A stretch of 64,000 nucleotides of DNA from Triplophysa rosa (taxonomy: Eukaryota > Chordata > Actinopteri > Cypriniformes > Nemacheilidae): contig NC_079898.1 of NCBI RefSeq assembly GCF_024868665.1, positions 22,677,364 through 22,741,363 of the forward strand, written 5' to 3'. The notes below the pieces were generated by a model. It saw only the letters and a program-made list of their open reading frames with translations, was not told the origin of the DNA and ran no database searches. Of the stretch, positions 25,640 through 38,900 are shown one piece after another (position 1 is the stretch's first letter; each line of letters starts with the position of its first letter). The translations under genes and the position numbers were made by a program.

Positions 25640-25918
25640 CTTACATAATGAAGCGTTATGTTTTTATTACCTTGGAATGAGCTATTTCTATCTACGTACA
25701 CTGGAATTCGCCATGTTGTTTCTACAGTAGCCCTAAACGGAAAAACTGCTCTACAGAGCGTGTTTTCGTAAATACGTAATCGCCTTCGGCAAAGAAGCAA
25801 AAACCTTAGCCCCGTGTCAGCCACCGTAGTGCTTCAAAAGGGAGGGGTGAGCAGTGGAGTGAGCAATTCACTACCTCACCACTAGATGCTGCTAGATTTC
25901 ATACGGTGGACCTTTAAG
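25640..25918. repeat. Interspersed repeat, copy 1 (relative at 27175-27318)
   Basis: The part GTGTCAGCCACCGTAGTGCT through CACTAGATGCTGCTAGATTTCATAC is repeated with substitutions at 27220-27310 in the same orientation. It is a dispersed element of unknown class; this copy extends further left. Confidence 0.65.
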
Positions 25919-26799
25919 TAATAGCTCAAAAATACAGCCAACTAACACAAAAACAAAACATAATAAAAAAACATGATTTTTGGAAAGGTTTTAAAAACCG
26001 AGTTATTTGTTTTTGCAAATAAACCCTTCAAATATCATGATTATTATTATTTGGGCATTGTGGAAATAATCATACTGTGATTGTCTTTAAAATAATGTCA
26101 CATTTAAAGAAATCCAAATGGTTCAAATTCCTTCACTGGTTCAACATTGTGCGAAACTCCGACTACAATTTTGGCATGTAAGCAATCATCCATGCCAAAA
26201 ACATGCACTGATCCCGTTAGCAGTCACGAGTATTGAGGGTCAAAACTGTGCTGAATGAATCTTTTGTGAACGTATTATTCTCGCTAAAGGAATGTAACCT
26301 TGCATGAAACAGATGGCCGGGCATATGCTCTCCTGAAAAACCTGCTAACACGCTGCTTCCTGGCAAGATGTGATACGGGTCTGAATGCACTAGAACTCAA
26401 TTGAACCCGTGACCATTTGTTTACGCCCATGTGACACGCTGAGAGAAGGCCTTTTATGAAGATCATACAAATTACAATCTCATCTCAAATCACAGTTGAC
26501 GAATATGATGAAAACCAGGACTGCTTTATATTTCATCAGAGGTTTCTTTCATTCTAGCTGTTTTTTCCTAACAACAGAGATCTTTTGTGGCTCCCAACAG
26601 GAAAGCTAAGCATCGAGTCTCTTGTTGATCATGATTATAAATGAGATATTGCAGAAACGACAGGAAAAGTGAAATGTTCATAGAAAGTTCATTTAACAAC
26701 CATCTTCCAAAGCCCTCAGTGTGAGACAGATAGGATCTTGGAGAAACAGAGAACAATCAGGGTGACAGAGATGTCAGGAGCGGAGAGACTCCCGGCCCT

Positions 26800-26912
26800 T
26801 CATGCCCACAAGCATGCGATGAAGACGGTGAGTACAGTTAGTACAAGAGGACAGAAAGACCAGAGTTTGGAAGAGGATGAAGATCTTTTTTCTCCAAAAT
26901 AAGCCACCTGAG
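26800..26912 (-). CDS. crtac1: crtac1 coding exon 14 (last; hydrophobic tail and stop)
   Basis: Acceptor CTTGCAG ends at 26913. The exon begins [16 protein letters not shown], ends [17 protein letters not shown], and stops with TGA at 26802-26800. AQVAxxG matches the start of the alternative last exon of human CRTAC1 isoform B as I recall it, not the Thr/Ala-rich isoform A end. A Ser cluster followed by about 15 hydrophobic residues at the very C-terminus is the pattern of a GPI-attachment signal. Confidence 0.9.
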
Positions 26913-29900
26913 CTGCAAGAAGAAAAGACAGAAAAAGAGAAACCAGTCACTATTTTTAACCTGAAGTCTATAAGTGGACGAGGGAACAGGAAGAATTTGA
27001 GGAGTGGAGTGCACTTCGATAGTGTGGATTATATATACACTTTGAGTGTTAATTTGTCCTTTTTAACACTTGCGATTTTGCTGTGTAATAGTTGTTTTAC
27101 ATTTATTTCCATATATATTTCGCATTCTTCTGTGATAATCAACATCTTGTGGTTACCCCAGAAATAAATATATTATTTACTCCAGCAAAGAAGCAAAAAC
27201 GTGTCGACATCTTAGTTCTGTGTCAGCTACCGTAGTTCTTCAAAAGGGAAGGGCGGAGTGAGCCGTTGGTTGCAATTCGCAACTTCACCCCTAGATGCCG
27301 CTAAATTTCATACTTTATCTACTACTTTATCATATATTAAACATTAGTGGGGTCAATATAACCCCAAACATTAAATCATTGCCAAATATTGCATCATAAC
27401 ATGAGGATAAATTCCAACTACATACAGCGGACCAAAGCAAAAAGACATTGAACAGACTGTGAAACGTGAGCTTTTCTCAGGGACTTTTAACTGCCCCAAA
27501 GCACCGATCAACCTTAATCATCCTCCTTTATTCCCAACTAACCTACCTACACATGCTGTACCCTCATCATTAGGCTCGTATCCCTGGTTACACCTCTTGT
27601 TTGCACGGCACTTGAAGCTCCCGTAGGTGTTTGTGCAGACGGGTCGCTCGTGGGGACAGACGGACGGAAACTGTGTGCACTCGTCTCGATCTGGGGACGA
27701 GACGTGGCTCATGGGATTAAACTTGAGAAACACAGTCATGGTTCAGGGAAACTAAATGTGACACACAGTGACCAAACTTGTTTAACTGAAAAGCGTACCT
27801 GTGCAACGGCCATTTTCATTGACTTCAAATCCTGGTCCACACTGCACGAAAGAAACCGCATCAAATGACAACAACAATTACATCTTTCAAAGAAAAAGAA
27901 CACACGAGGAAGGCAGACAGGGTGTGTACCTCAATCTCAGCAGCCGGGGTCACTTCCTCCTCATGTTCAGGGTAATGGATCTCCATAACTTTGTTCATGT
28001 CGCCGGGTTCCAGCGGCCTGGCCACGGATCGTCCGTCTGGCCAGAACACCTCCATACTGGTGGCCACATCTTTCCCTGTCAGGGCAGCGAACAGCTTTCA
28101 ATACTTCATGAACAGTCTGCCTTCAGAACTTGCCCTGAGGCTTAAGAGACATAATGAATGATTTCTTTTCTCAACATACAGCTCTCCGCGGAAAAATACC
28201 GTTCGGGAGAGAAAGCCCTCCCAAGAAGTTTCTCGGCAAAAGCCATGTTGGAACAGGCTCGGGTTTGGCACGTAGAACGCAGACTCTAAAACAAATGCTC
28301 AAGAATGTGCCGGGTCTCGGCTGTGGGCAGTTCTGTGAGCATTGAGGCCTGAACATGTCTCATTTGATAGAGGTCTCTCATGGCTGACGGTGTGTGGGGT
28401 TCACAGACTAGAACGTTTTTGGCATAACGTCCACTAAAACAACGAGGTTCTCATATAGCAGACTGATGAAATCTGTCTTTTGTTCAGTGCTGGAATGAGG
28501 GGTTTTATAAATGGCGCGGTGGTCGGAAAGCACTTTAAGAGGCTTTACGGCAACGTCCGCTTATACTGAAACAATCAGATTGTAAGAGACGCAACTGGCT
28601 TTAGCACAAAGGACAGGACAGTAGTCGACATGGCAGCTAAAGGAGACTTTCTTGTGGTGTCGTGATCTCCGTCCAAGGGAAACAAACGTGGTGGAGGAGA
28701 CAGGCAGAGCTTCAAAGGAAGAGGAAGGAGGAGGGAAGGGTGGGCCGCTAGTCTTTCCTTCCATTATAGCCTTTAGTCAAGCAGGAGAGAAGCTTTGACC
28801 ACCTTCCCAGTTCTTAATTAAAGCGACATTTCTTAGGTAAACAGATCCACGGGGCTCCTGGCACTGTCCGAGCTGGCTCAGGAGCCTCCTTAGACATAAA
28901 GGATGACATTTCACCAGCGCTTACTGAAAGAGATGGTTTAACAGAGGATATGCACGCACCAGCAGATTCTGAGTTTATGGGGGTAGGTGAATTGAATCTC
29001 AATTGTTCTCAAACATGTCACCTCTGAAGGTTTAAAAGACGTTAAGAGGTTTCTACAGGTTGAAACGAGATCTTAGCAATGTCTCAAAATCCAAAACCCG
29101 AATTTCAAATCCCATTATAGGGGTAGTTCATCCAAATATGACAATTATTTCATCTTTGACCTACCCCAATGTCATTCCAAACCTGTATGACTTTCTTTCT
29201 TCTGCAGAACACAAAAGAAGATATTTTGAAGAATGTCATTAACCTAAACATATTTCCCCCCATTGACTTCCATTGTATAGACACATTTCTCAAAATATCT
29301 TCTCTGTGTTCCACAGAAGAAAGAGTCACACACAGGTTTTGAACAAAATGATGGTGAATACATGATAGAAAAAGCACACTTTAAGATTTTGTGTATAAGT
29401 TATGCAATATAATAAATAAATGTTGCAGCATTATAAATATTACAACATTACAATTTTAATACCAATTAATTTAAAAGTGCACATATTTTGCATTAATTTA
29501 AAAACATTCCAACAGAAACATCCTCGAAAAGCAGTGAACAAACACACATATTTACAATCCCCCCGGCTGATCCGATGACCACTGATGGCTATCGCTTTGT
29601 TTTCACAGCACATTCAGAACCATCAGAGCTTCCAGCTGGCAGCACGTTCCCGCCTCAAATCTGTCCGATAGCTCCCAGATGAAGCCGTGTGCCGCCAAGC
29701 ATCTGTAAGACGGCCGAGCTTCAGGTGAAGGTCCCGGTCCACTGCCACCGGCCGGCACACCTGCAGGCATCTCTCTGGACCTCCAGTCTATGAGGATATT
29801 CAGGAACCGGCCTCCACGCGGAGGATAATGTTACTGCTGTATAACCTTATGAGACCCGAGCCCCCCCACAGGCGAACATGACCGGGAGTTACATCATAAT

Positions 29901-32900
29901 TGTTTCTCTGTAATGAATCAGCAGAGCGAAAGCTTGTTTTCCTGCCGCTCAGCGACCCCGAACATTTCCGAGACTGATTCTGCACAGTGGATGCACTTAT
30001 GAAATGGATATTTTACAGGTCTGCATAATTTCACGGCTATACCTTTCAGCTAAAAAAAAGTTGACCTGAACATTTCAACTAAAAAAAGGAAATTTTGTTA
30101 TTTACCACCCTTCATCTTCCAACAAGCCCATGACTTACTTTCATCTGGAATACAAAAATGAATTTATGGCTTTGTTTGACAACAGGATTAAAATTGAGTT
30201 ATTTACACTAGATTTGTTTGAGTTTAATCTATTAAAAGAATCAACAAAACTGATCTGAATGATGCATGAATCGGACTGTTTCAGGAGTCTGTTCAGACCA
30301 AGCAATCACGCAACTTCAGACGATTTGTACTCATTTCATCACTTGTTCGTTCACTTTCACTATATAAATAAAGAAGGGCTTGGATAATCTTTAAAAATTT
30401 TGGTAAATGAAAGTAATACGGCTTGGATTAACACAAAGGTGAGAAAAAAAGGCAGAATGTTTCTTTTTGGTGAACTGTTCTTTTAATAATAAAAGAGTTT
30501 TTAGAAAAAAAGAAATCATACCTAGTCCAAAGTGAGCCACCGGCTCCATTTCACACAAGTACCCGGACCCTCCATCTATGATGCGTGTGTGGGGGCCATT
30601 TCTTTTGGTGTAAACGATCACTTTGGCGCCACGAGCAAAAGCCCCGAACTGTGTGCGTGGAATCACACGGAGCCATTTGTTAGATGAGCCCTGCAATGAG
30701 AAATCAGCCATTATTAAACATTATTGACATTATTAAAGTTTTTCTTATATTAAGATATATACACATAGGCATACATATAATTTCTCTTATTTCTCCTTTT
30801 TTTCTCCTGTTTCAATTTTTCAAACAAAATTGTATAAATAAATCAGATTTCTTTCCATTTTTATTTTATTTTATTGCATACTGAGGAAATACAAAGCATT
30901 TCACTATATTGTATATCATGAAGTGTATGGTCATGTACGTGACAAACTCAAAACTTAAAAAACAAATTCAAAACTTAAAACAATCGTCCCGTTAGTGTTA
31001 ATTTTTAAAAATTTAGCAAAATTGTGGCAAAACATAGAAGACAAAGATACTTAAAATGAAATAATATGAAATGACAGATGAGCAAGTAAAAACACTGCTG
31101 CATGTTAAGTGTCAGACAGCGGTGTAAACCATGGCCTCACCTGCGTGACTCTGTACACCGAGATTGGCTGAGCTGCACTTTCTCCATGTGTCACCAACAA
31201 ATCCAGCTGTCCGTCTCCATCATAATCAATCACAGCCGCTCCTGTAATAGATACACCTGCTCACACAGGAACTTCATCACAGCTGTTGATACTGTTATTA
31301 AATATGGATTTATAATGCCATCTAGTGGTAGAGAGAGGAGAAACAGATGCTAACAGAATAATGTTTGGAGTTGTGCTCAACCAGTATTTCCAATGCCAAT
31401 TGAGTGTCTATTAAATAAACATTTTTCACAATAAACTTGGACTTTTAGACAGATGCCAGATGTAGGGGCCAATGATATGTATTTCCAGGAATAGATCAAC
31501 AAAATGCTCAATTTAAAATGTCTTTGTCAGAATAAACGAATTACCTTTCAAATATCAGACCTTTGAATAAAGCGATTTTAAGAAAGCAATTGTAAATTTA
31601 CTATTTCCAAGACTCATGGAATGGATTTACAGCCTTATATTTTTCACCCCAAATCAATTCATACCGGTTCCTCGTCCCTCCGGTTCTGCGGCCTCCCCGA
31701 CGTTCAGCTCCTCGATCTGTGGATCTCCGTGTTCTCTTCGTGAAATTCTGCCACGGTTAAGATAAATTACTTATTTTGGCGCAACACAAAGGAACATTCA
31801 CAGACAGACATAGCAATTTATACAAGTCTCAAAATGAGATATTCATTTACATGAAACTACAATATTAATCCAGTGAAAACATTCTGTCTGGTTGTATTTG
31901 GATGACTAATAATCCTAACAGAGAGGTTTCTATGGTTATTTTATACAAAGGGCTTTGCTTTCTGAGAACCAAGGTCTTGATTGTTTGAGTGTGGGATTAG
32001 AAACAAAAATATTCTCTGTTTAATGGCACATTGAGTCTTTTCCTAGGAAATGAGTGTGCAATGGGTGGGATATAAAGGGAATTTCCCATCAGGTAGACTT
32101 GTGGTCTTGCCATTGGACATTTGGCTTGTGCTGCCTGGGCTTCCCACCAAATCCCCAAAACGAAGAGAGAATTTCAATAATTATTTCCTGCCTTACAGTG
32201 CAAATGCTAAAGAAATATCTGTTACATAATCGTAAACTGGGCTTCATTCCCAAATAACTGAGTACAAGTGGTCGTATGCAGCAAATTCCGTTGGATTCCC
32301 AATAGGTATATGCGCATATGCACATTTTTCTTACCCTCGTTTAACTGTTGATGAATCCGCCCGGGCAATCCTGGTTCAAATATCAAAGACAAATCTTAAA
32401 ATAAAGGTATCGAAAGACATTTCTTTCTAGCAAATGTTGCCACATTAATATTATTGTCTTCATATTAAACATTACCAGTAGTTTATTTTGTCATTTGAAA
32501 TTCACAGATCTTTAAGGAATTTATTAAAGCAATAAGACTACTGTTTAACTTACTGTTAACTGTTTACTTTATTGTCAAGATATTTAGGGCCAGATTTCCT
32601 TAACAGTGGAAAATAGCGCGAGAGCGCAATTAAAAAAAAAGCAGATGGGAGTGGAAATATTGCAGCGTAATATAAAGCTACACAGAGTAATATTCAATAA
32701 AAGAACAAGCAGTCAAGAGAAAACGATCCGACTCGAACAACTTTGATAATAGTTTTACTTTTAGTATAATATCCCATCTGATGCAGTTTATCAGAATGTA
32801 ACAGCCTAAAGGGCTCGGCATACTACATTCGAAATCGAAAAACGACCGTCTGTGACCTGATTTCGTACAAAATCTGGTCCAAACGACAATTCGTTTCACT

Positions 32901-35900
32901 AGTTCGCCGCAGCAAACCAAACAGAACTCTCCAGGAAAGTTCGTGTTGGCCTGTAAACACCCTCGAGCCACCATTGGTCCATGACCATTACGTAATAGGT
33001 GGGTGTGTAGTTTGTGTGGCCACATGCGCAGAGGCTATTTGCATACGTCATGTAAACCCCGCCTCCATGGGGTGTTGGATTGTTCGAAAACACTATACCG
33101 TCTCTCAACGTTTTCCAGCTTCGTTTTACCCCCGAACGCAGAACGAAAGCGCAATTCGCCTGGACTATGCCGAGCCCTTAAGTCGCTGCTGCTCAGGCGT
33201 AGCAGAAATCAAACAATATCATCAAGTGAGTCTTCAAAAAAAAAACATGATCAATTGTGTGGCACGTTTTTATAGCACAGTAGCTATTTCTGGGACAATC
33301 ATTGTTAAATAATTGTAAAAACTACAGTATATACATTATATGGCCAAAGTATTGGAACGCCCCCTTCTTATGAACAGGTTTGACTACTTTAGTCATTTCC
33401 GTGAGAACAAATCTTAATGTTACAGCATATATTCTAGAGAATTGTGTGCCTTCTAATTTTACAGCAATGGTTGATTCATTTTGACCGGTCTGCATAAAGC
33501 CCAGACCTGAACCTAGCTGAACAACTTTAAGCCAAACACTCATCACCCAAACCCATCAATGACTTGTACACAAGAACACAGTCTTTTCAGAACAGAATAA
33601 GTTGTAAAACTGTTGCAACAAAGATGAACACAAAATTCTTCAAAGCGGATGTAACACACGCAATTTCTGCCAATCTCATATTAATCCTGAGTACCTGTAG
33701 TATTGTAGTATTGCATACTTCGTATCTTCGAAGAGTCTTTAGTTTGATCACATTTATAAAAGACAGATACAGCTGTACGAAAACAGGCGAGCCCCTGGAG
33801 TCGTGCAGGGGGCGGAACTAAAGCACGAGCACACAATACATCATCGCATTATCCCTGCATAACTGTTGATTCACTATAAGTTCATGTGGTGTACCTTATG
33901 CACATACGCACAGACTGTCAACAAAACACAGACATTTCACTCACCGCGTGCGGTTCATGTCCGGCATTTTTTAATGCTGGCACGGCTCCATCTGTCAGTT
34001 TCAAACGATCTGCAAATCCAGCGTTATATCCACCGTTTATATTACACCGTTTAAACAAACACAGCTGAATTTCGCGAATCGAAAGAGCACATTGACGGGC
34101 GTGCTCTTTCTCCCGCTCTCCATGGTTGACGCGTGGGCGTGCTCTTCATCTCGCTCTCGCTGGTTGACGCGTGGCCGTGCTTTTTCGGGAGAATTGTCCA
34201 ATAAGGGACTAAGAAAGGTTGTTACGAAACAGAATTTCATGTTCGAACAAAAGTTTCCGAAACCTATAGGAACGCTGGGGGAGTGTATCGAGCACAGAAA
34301 TACTACGTCATAGGTCCAACTCGTTTTTTGACATGTTGACCATGTCAAGCATGAGAAGCCAGCACATTGTAAAGAAGTCAGAATGCATGAAACACTGTGG
34401 CACCCGACCTTTAATATGGTATTGTATGCATTAATATTTGCTTTGATTGGAATTACTGGAATAAACATGTTTATTAGACCTTCTATTGGCGTCCCAATAC
34501 TTTTGTCCATATATTGTATATCTTCTATACATCATCACTTACTCACCCTCATGTTTTTTTCCAAACCTTTCTGACTTTCTTTCTTTTGTGTATAACAAAC
34601 GTATAATATATATATATATATAATGTAGGTGAAAAAAGACTAACTAACCAATAAATACCTAACATTACACAAACTGTAACATTCTATCTCCTTTAGTGTC
34701 AAAGAAAGAAAGTCTGGAACAACATGATGGTAAATAAATGATGACGGAACTTACATTTCTGGGTGAAGTATAACTTAAATCTTGTAATATACCGGAAGAG
34801 TCTGTTGGCTGACGGTCCTCTGTAAGCAATGTTGTTGAAAAAGACCTCCATTTCATTATCATTGTCGAAGTCGGCTGCGATGACTGTACGAACAGGAGAT
34901 GGCATGGAAAACTTCTGTGAGGCGATGTCCTGATACAAAGAAACAAGGATATCAGTATATCAGATGGGCACGGTGGCACATGGACCTTTATACAAAGCAT
35001 TATCTACAAGAGAGAGACAAATAAGATTGCTCAGAATTTGTTTTCACATACTGTAGTGTAGCAACACTTAATGGAGTTCTCACCTTTTTCTCAATGAGTT
35101 ATTGACAAAAATGTTTGTCCTAAAATTCTTGAGAAGAACTAAAAACAGACTTAAAGGGATAGTTCACACAAAAATGAAAATTCGGTCATCCTTTACTTAC
35201 CTTCAAATCTATATCAGTTTCTTTCTTCCGCAGAACACAAAAGAAGATATTTTGAAGAAAGTTGGTAACCGAACAGCACCCATTCACTTCTATTGTATGG
35301 ACACAAAACCAACACAAGTGAATGGGTGCCAGTTTCCAACGTTCTTCAAAATAGCTTCTTTTGTGTTCTGCAGAAGAAAGAAAGTCATACAGGTTTGAAA
35401 TGACAAGAGGGTGAGTAAATGGCGGCAGAATTTAGATTTTTGGGTGAAATATCACTAGTTGAAAGGGAAAGTTTCTTTCTTTCATTAACTCACCGCATAT
35501 CATTTTAAACATGTATGACTTTCACTCTTCCGCAGAACACAAAAGGACATTTTGAAGAAGCTGGTAACTAAAAAAACATTGACTTCCATTGTATGGACAC
35601 AAAACCAATGACACATTCCAATTGATCTTCTTTTGTGTGTCACAGAAGGTAATACAGATTTTGAACAACCTTATGGTGAATATTCATTTTTGGGTGAACT
35701 ATCCGTTCAAAAGGAGACAATTGTTGACATACAATATATAGCCTTGAATGCACTGTGAGTCGCTCTAAATAAAATGCATGAATGTAATGAAAATGATGTA
35801 AATGATGATGGAGGTAAATCAACGCCTACAACTAGAAGCTGAGAAAAGTAACCACCATCTCCACGCTTCAGTAGCGCAGCATTGAGTCATGGAAGAGTTA

Positions 35901-38900
35901 TTGAGCATGCCTGCAATTTCTCAAGTATTAAGCCCAATTTTAATTATAGGGCTCATAAAGCCAGCAAGAGAAAGCCCATGAAGTGACCTTCAGCTGTCTG
36001 GTTGAAGGAGAGGTGATGGCCATCCCTGGACAGAACCCAGGAGAGGAGTGACAGTGAGTCAATACCGATCATCTAACAGCTAGCGACGGATGAACAGAAA
36101 GATGCAGGAAACGTATTATCACTAGCGTGAACAGACAGACTGATGGATGGATAAAAACGCAGCATCTTAATCCTGCTGCAATAATAATGGCAAATGCCAC
36201 AATACCCCACCCTGCATTTCACCTGTGGAGATCCATCTGTAATCTCTCCCACGAGACATTAACCCACCAACTGACCCCCATAAAACAGCTTCCTCCTGAC
36301 ATTTATCTCACTGCTAAAGGAGCCAATCACTGCTCTTTAAACAGAGATCAAACTGAAGTCAGAGACGATTTACACACGCGCCGCTGCTCCATCCATAACA
36401 CTCTAGTCAAATACACAGACACCCGCTGAAGTCGATACAATTATCTGACACAGTCCCAAAGCTTCACGTCTAACTGGAAAATAAACAGACAAAAGTTTGT
36501 GTTCATCAATTTATTTTGTATCGCTATGTTTTTATTTATTTATTCAAGAATAGGCTTGCTAATGCATCCTTATAACATGATCCATCCATTATCTTTAACA
36601 CAAATCCCATGTACAGTGCCAATCAGTGATAGTTCACTCAAAAATAAAAATTCTGTCATCATTTACTCACCGTAACTAACTGACTTTCATCTTTCTCTCA
36701 TCTTTCGTGCAAAACACAAAATATATTTTGAAGAGCAAGTAGAGCGGTGCTGGTACCCATTGACTTGCATTGGTTTTGTGTCCATACAATAGAAGTGAAT
36801 GGGCTTCTATTGTATTGGCTTCTATTCTATTCTACTGTAAACATTGTTGTTTACCAATTCTTCAAAATATCTTCGACAGGTTTGAAATGACAAGAGGGTG
36901 AGTAAATGATGACAGAATTTGTTTCATTTTTCATCTTTAGTTATTTTAATGTGTTATTTGCTTAATAAATGACAACATATTTATTTGTTTTAGAAAACGT
37001 TTGAGATTCCTAAAATATTCTGTTTTCTCTTTGTTATGTTATAAGATATACTAAAAAATAAATCATCACATTGAGATTTGATTCAGCATAGATACAGTAT
37101 CAGTAGAGATCACGAAAAAAAGAGACGTTCCTAACTCTTAATGTCTTTAAATACAATCATTCGAATGCTCTACCAGCTGAAACAAGGTCCAGGTCACTAC
37201 AAACAATGAAACTCTGATAAGAAAATAATTGAAGACTCTCATCAGAAAGCATATGTTATTATTTGATCTCCTGTATCTCCTCTCAGGAGGATTTAATGAT
37301 ATAGCTCAAGACAAAGGGAGCACGACTTTCGCTGCGTGAGATTACATATCATTGCAAAGATGAAAAGTGAAGCCTACCATTAAGTATACTCACATCTAAT
37401 CAAAACTAAGGACTGTTATTATAGCGAATGGAAATCACTAAAAATCGTGATTTCACAAACTGCACCTTGAACCTTTGCTTGCGATGGTTGCCGAGCTGCA
37501 GGAACAGGCGATGCGGCCCATTCCAGTTTCCGTAGACGACATCCATCTTCCCATCCCGGTTGAAATCTGCTAACGTCACCCCACGGCCATGTTGCATCGG
37601 GTCGTCTACTCCTGCGAGAACAAAAAAAAAATAGAGAGAAAAACGTCCCTCACTTCCTAAATGTGTGGCCTATAAAACAAAATAATCAAGAAACAAAGAA
37701 TCGACAGCTCACCTGCCTGTACCGCCACGTCCGTAAACGTACCGTCTCCGTTGTTGCGGAACAAGAAGTTGGGCCCGTACTCGTTGTCGCAGAATATATC
37801 AGGCAGGTACTGACTGACGATGGGACCCACCACGACCCCCCGTCCCCCTGAAACAGAAGACATGGAAGGCCATCATCACCGAAGCCACAGCAGAAATCGT
37901 TAGCGGCTTTCCAGCTCATTTCCTCGACACAGGCTCTCGCTGATTGTGCTGACACAGACTCTGGCTCCTCGGAAACACATTACGGGGAGTGTGGACGTAT
38001 GCATTTAACCAGCTTTCCTCCAACACATCGTCTGCGCCATCACTGTTCTCACTGCTGTAATTCAGCTCTGACCTCTAACTGAATTACAGTTAGTACAGTA
38101 TGAGCCTGATTTGAATGTTTTTCATTGCACGATTATAGCTTATATTCAACATAGAGCTCTGAAGAAAATTAAGAGACCTCACATTTGAGTTTAAACAGCA
38201 TTTCTATATACTGTATACAGTATATATATATTGGCCATTTTAGTGTTTGTTAAATTTGAATAAAAGCACCTGAAAGAGTAACATTAAATTACCCAACAGT
38301 AGTGTGAAAGTCTGCCAACATGATAAGACACATGAAAACTGATAAAAAATCTAAAATGTTGTTGAACTTTTCTTAAACACATGTAGAAATATTACTGTTG
38401 CATTGTTTAAAAAGGAATACGAACTTGTTTTCTTTGCAGTATTTGAGGTCTGAAAAAAATATAGAGCATCTTTTCTGTTATTTTGACCTGTTTCTCCAGT
38501 TTTCATTTTCTGCAAATAAATGCAAATAGAAACTATATATTTATTTGAAATGTGTTAAATGATCATTTTACCTATTAATAGTAACTTTTAAAATCAGTCT
38601 CGAAAATGGTCTCTTCATTGTTTCCGCGGCTGTATATTTTTAATGCTTCTCAAATGCATGTAAAATGAATATGAACTTGTTTTCTTCGTGTTCTTCAAGA
38701 CCTGAAAACATTGCATCTTTTTTGATATTTTGACAAGTTTGTGCACAGTTTTTATTTTGAATAGAAATGCTGCGAGTAGTTTACGGAATGAAACAAAAAA
38801 AATTCAAAACACATACCTATAAATAATCAATTCAGAAAAACTAATATTATTCCGGGTGGTCTCTTTATTTTTGCCAGAGCTGTATTTTTACGCTTTTCCA

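Larger units (their letters stand above)
14655..26799. other. Region between the convergent 3' ends of golga7b and crtac1
   Basis: About 12 kb with no supported coding gene. It must hold both 3' UTRs, whose ends are not fixed. An AATAAA at 15042-15047 is one possible golga7b signal. Otherwise it has mobile-element tails, a fold-back element near 18.9-19.15 kb, T-rich repeat DNA at 15.36-15.7 kb and AT-rich simple sequence. The scattered small frames show no domains or splice-joined structure. Confidence 0.6.
31748..34792 (-). other. crtac1: crtac1 intron 7, mobile-element rich
   Basis: A 3.0-kb intron. Its half nearer exon 7 is almost wholly mobile DNA: a TIR element (32806-33181), a Tc1-like element with an internal repeat (33330-34520) and a fold-back copy (34534-34771) that ends close to the exon 7 donor. 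Confidence 0.85.
34930..37465 (-). other. crtac1: crtac1 intron 6
   Basis: A 2.5-kb intron with three fold-back copies (35151-35455, 35461-35710, 36626-36930) and no other supported feature. Confidence 0.85.

Noticed and set aside
26772..26829. Plus-strand exon-like piece [19 protein letters not shown] followed by GTGAGTA
   Set aside because: It lies antisense to the last crtac1 coding exon, whose frame, acceptor and stop all fit; the GTGAGT is a coincidence on the opposite strand.
27518..27546. Read-through of crtac1 exon 13 giving RLVGNKGG and a stop as the protein end
   Set aside because: A good donor GTAGGT is present at 27546 and a phase-matched last exon with known isoform B similarity lies at 26912-26800.
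34037..34510. 157-residue minus-strand frame, the longest in the window
   Set aside because: It lies inside the Tc1-like/interspersed repeat block and shows no transposase motif or other domain.
34772..34792. Extension of crtac1 exon 7 through TATATTACAAGATTTAAG to a later GT
   Set aside because: It would add residues absent from the family; cutting at CG|GTATAT gives the expected RISRREHGD junction in phase.
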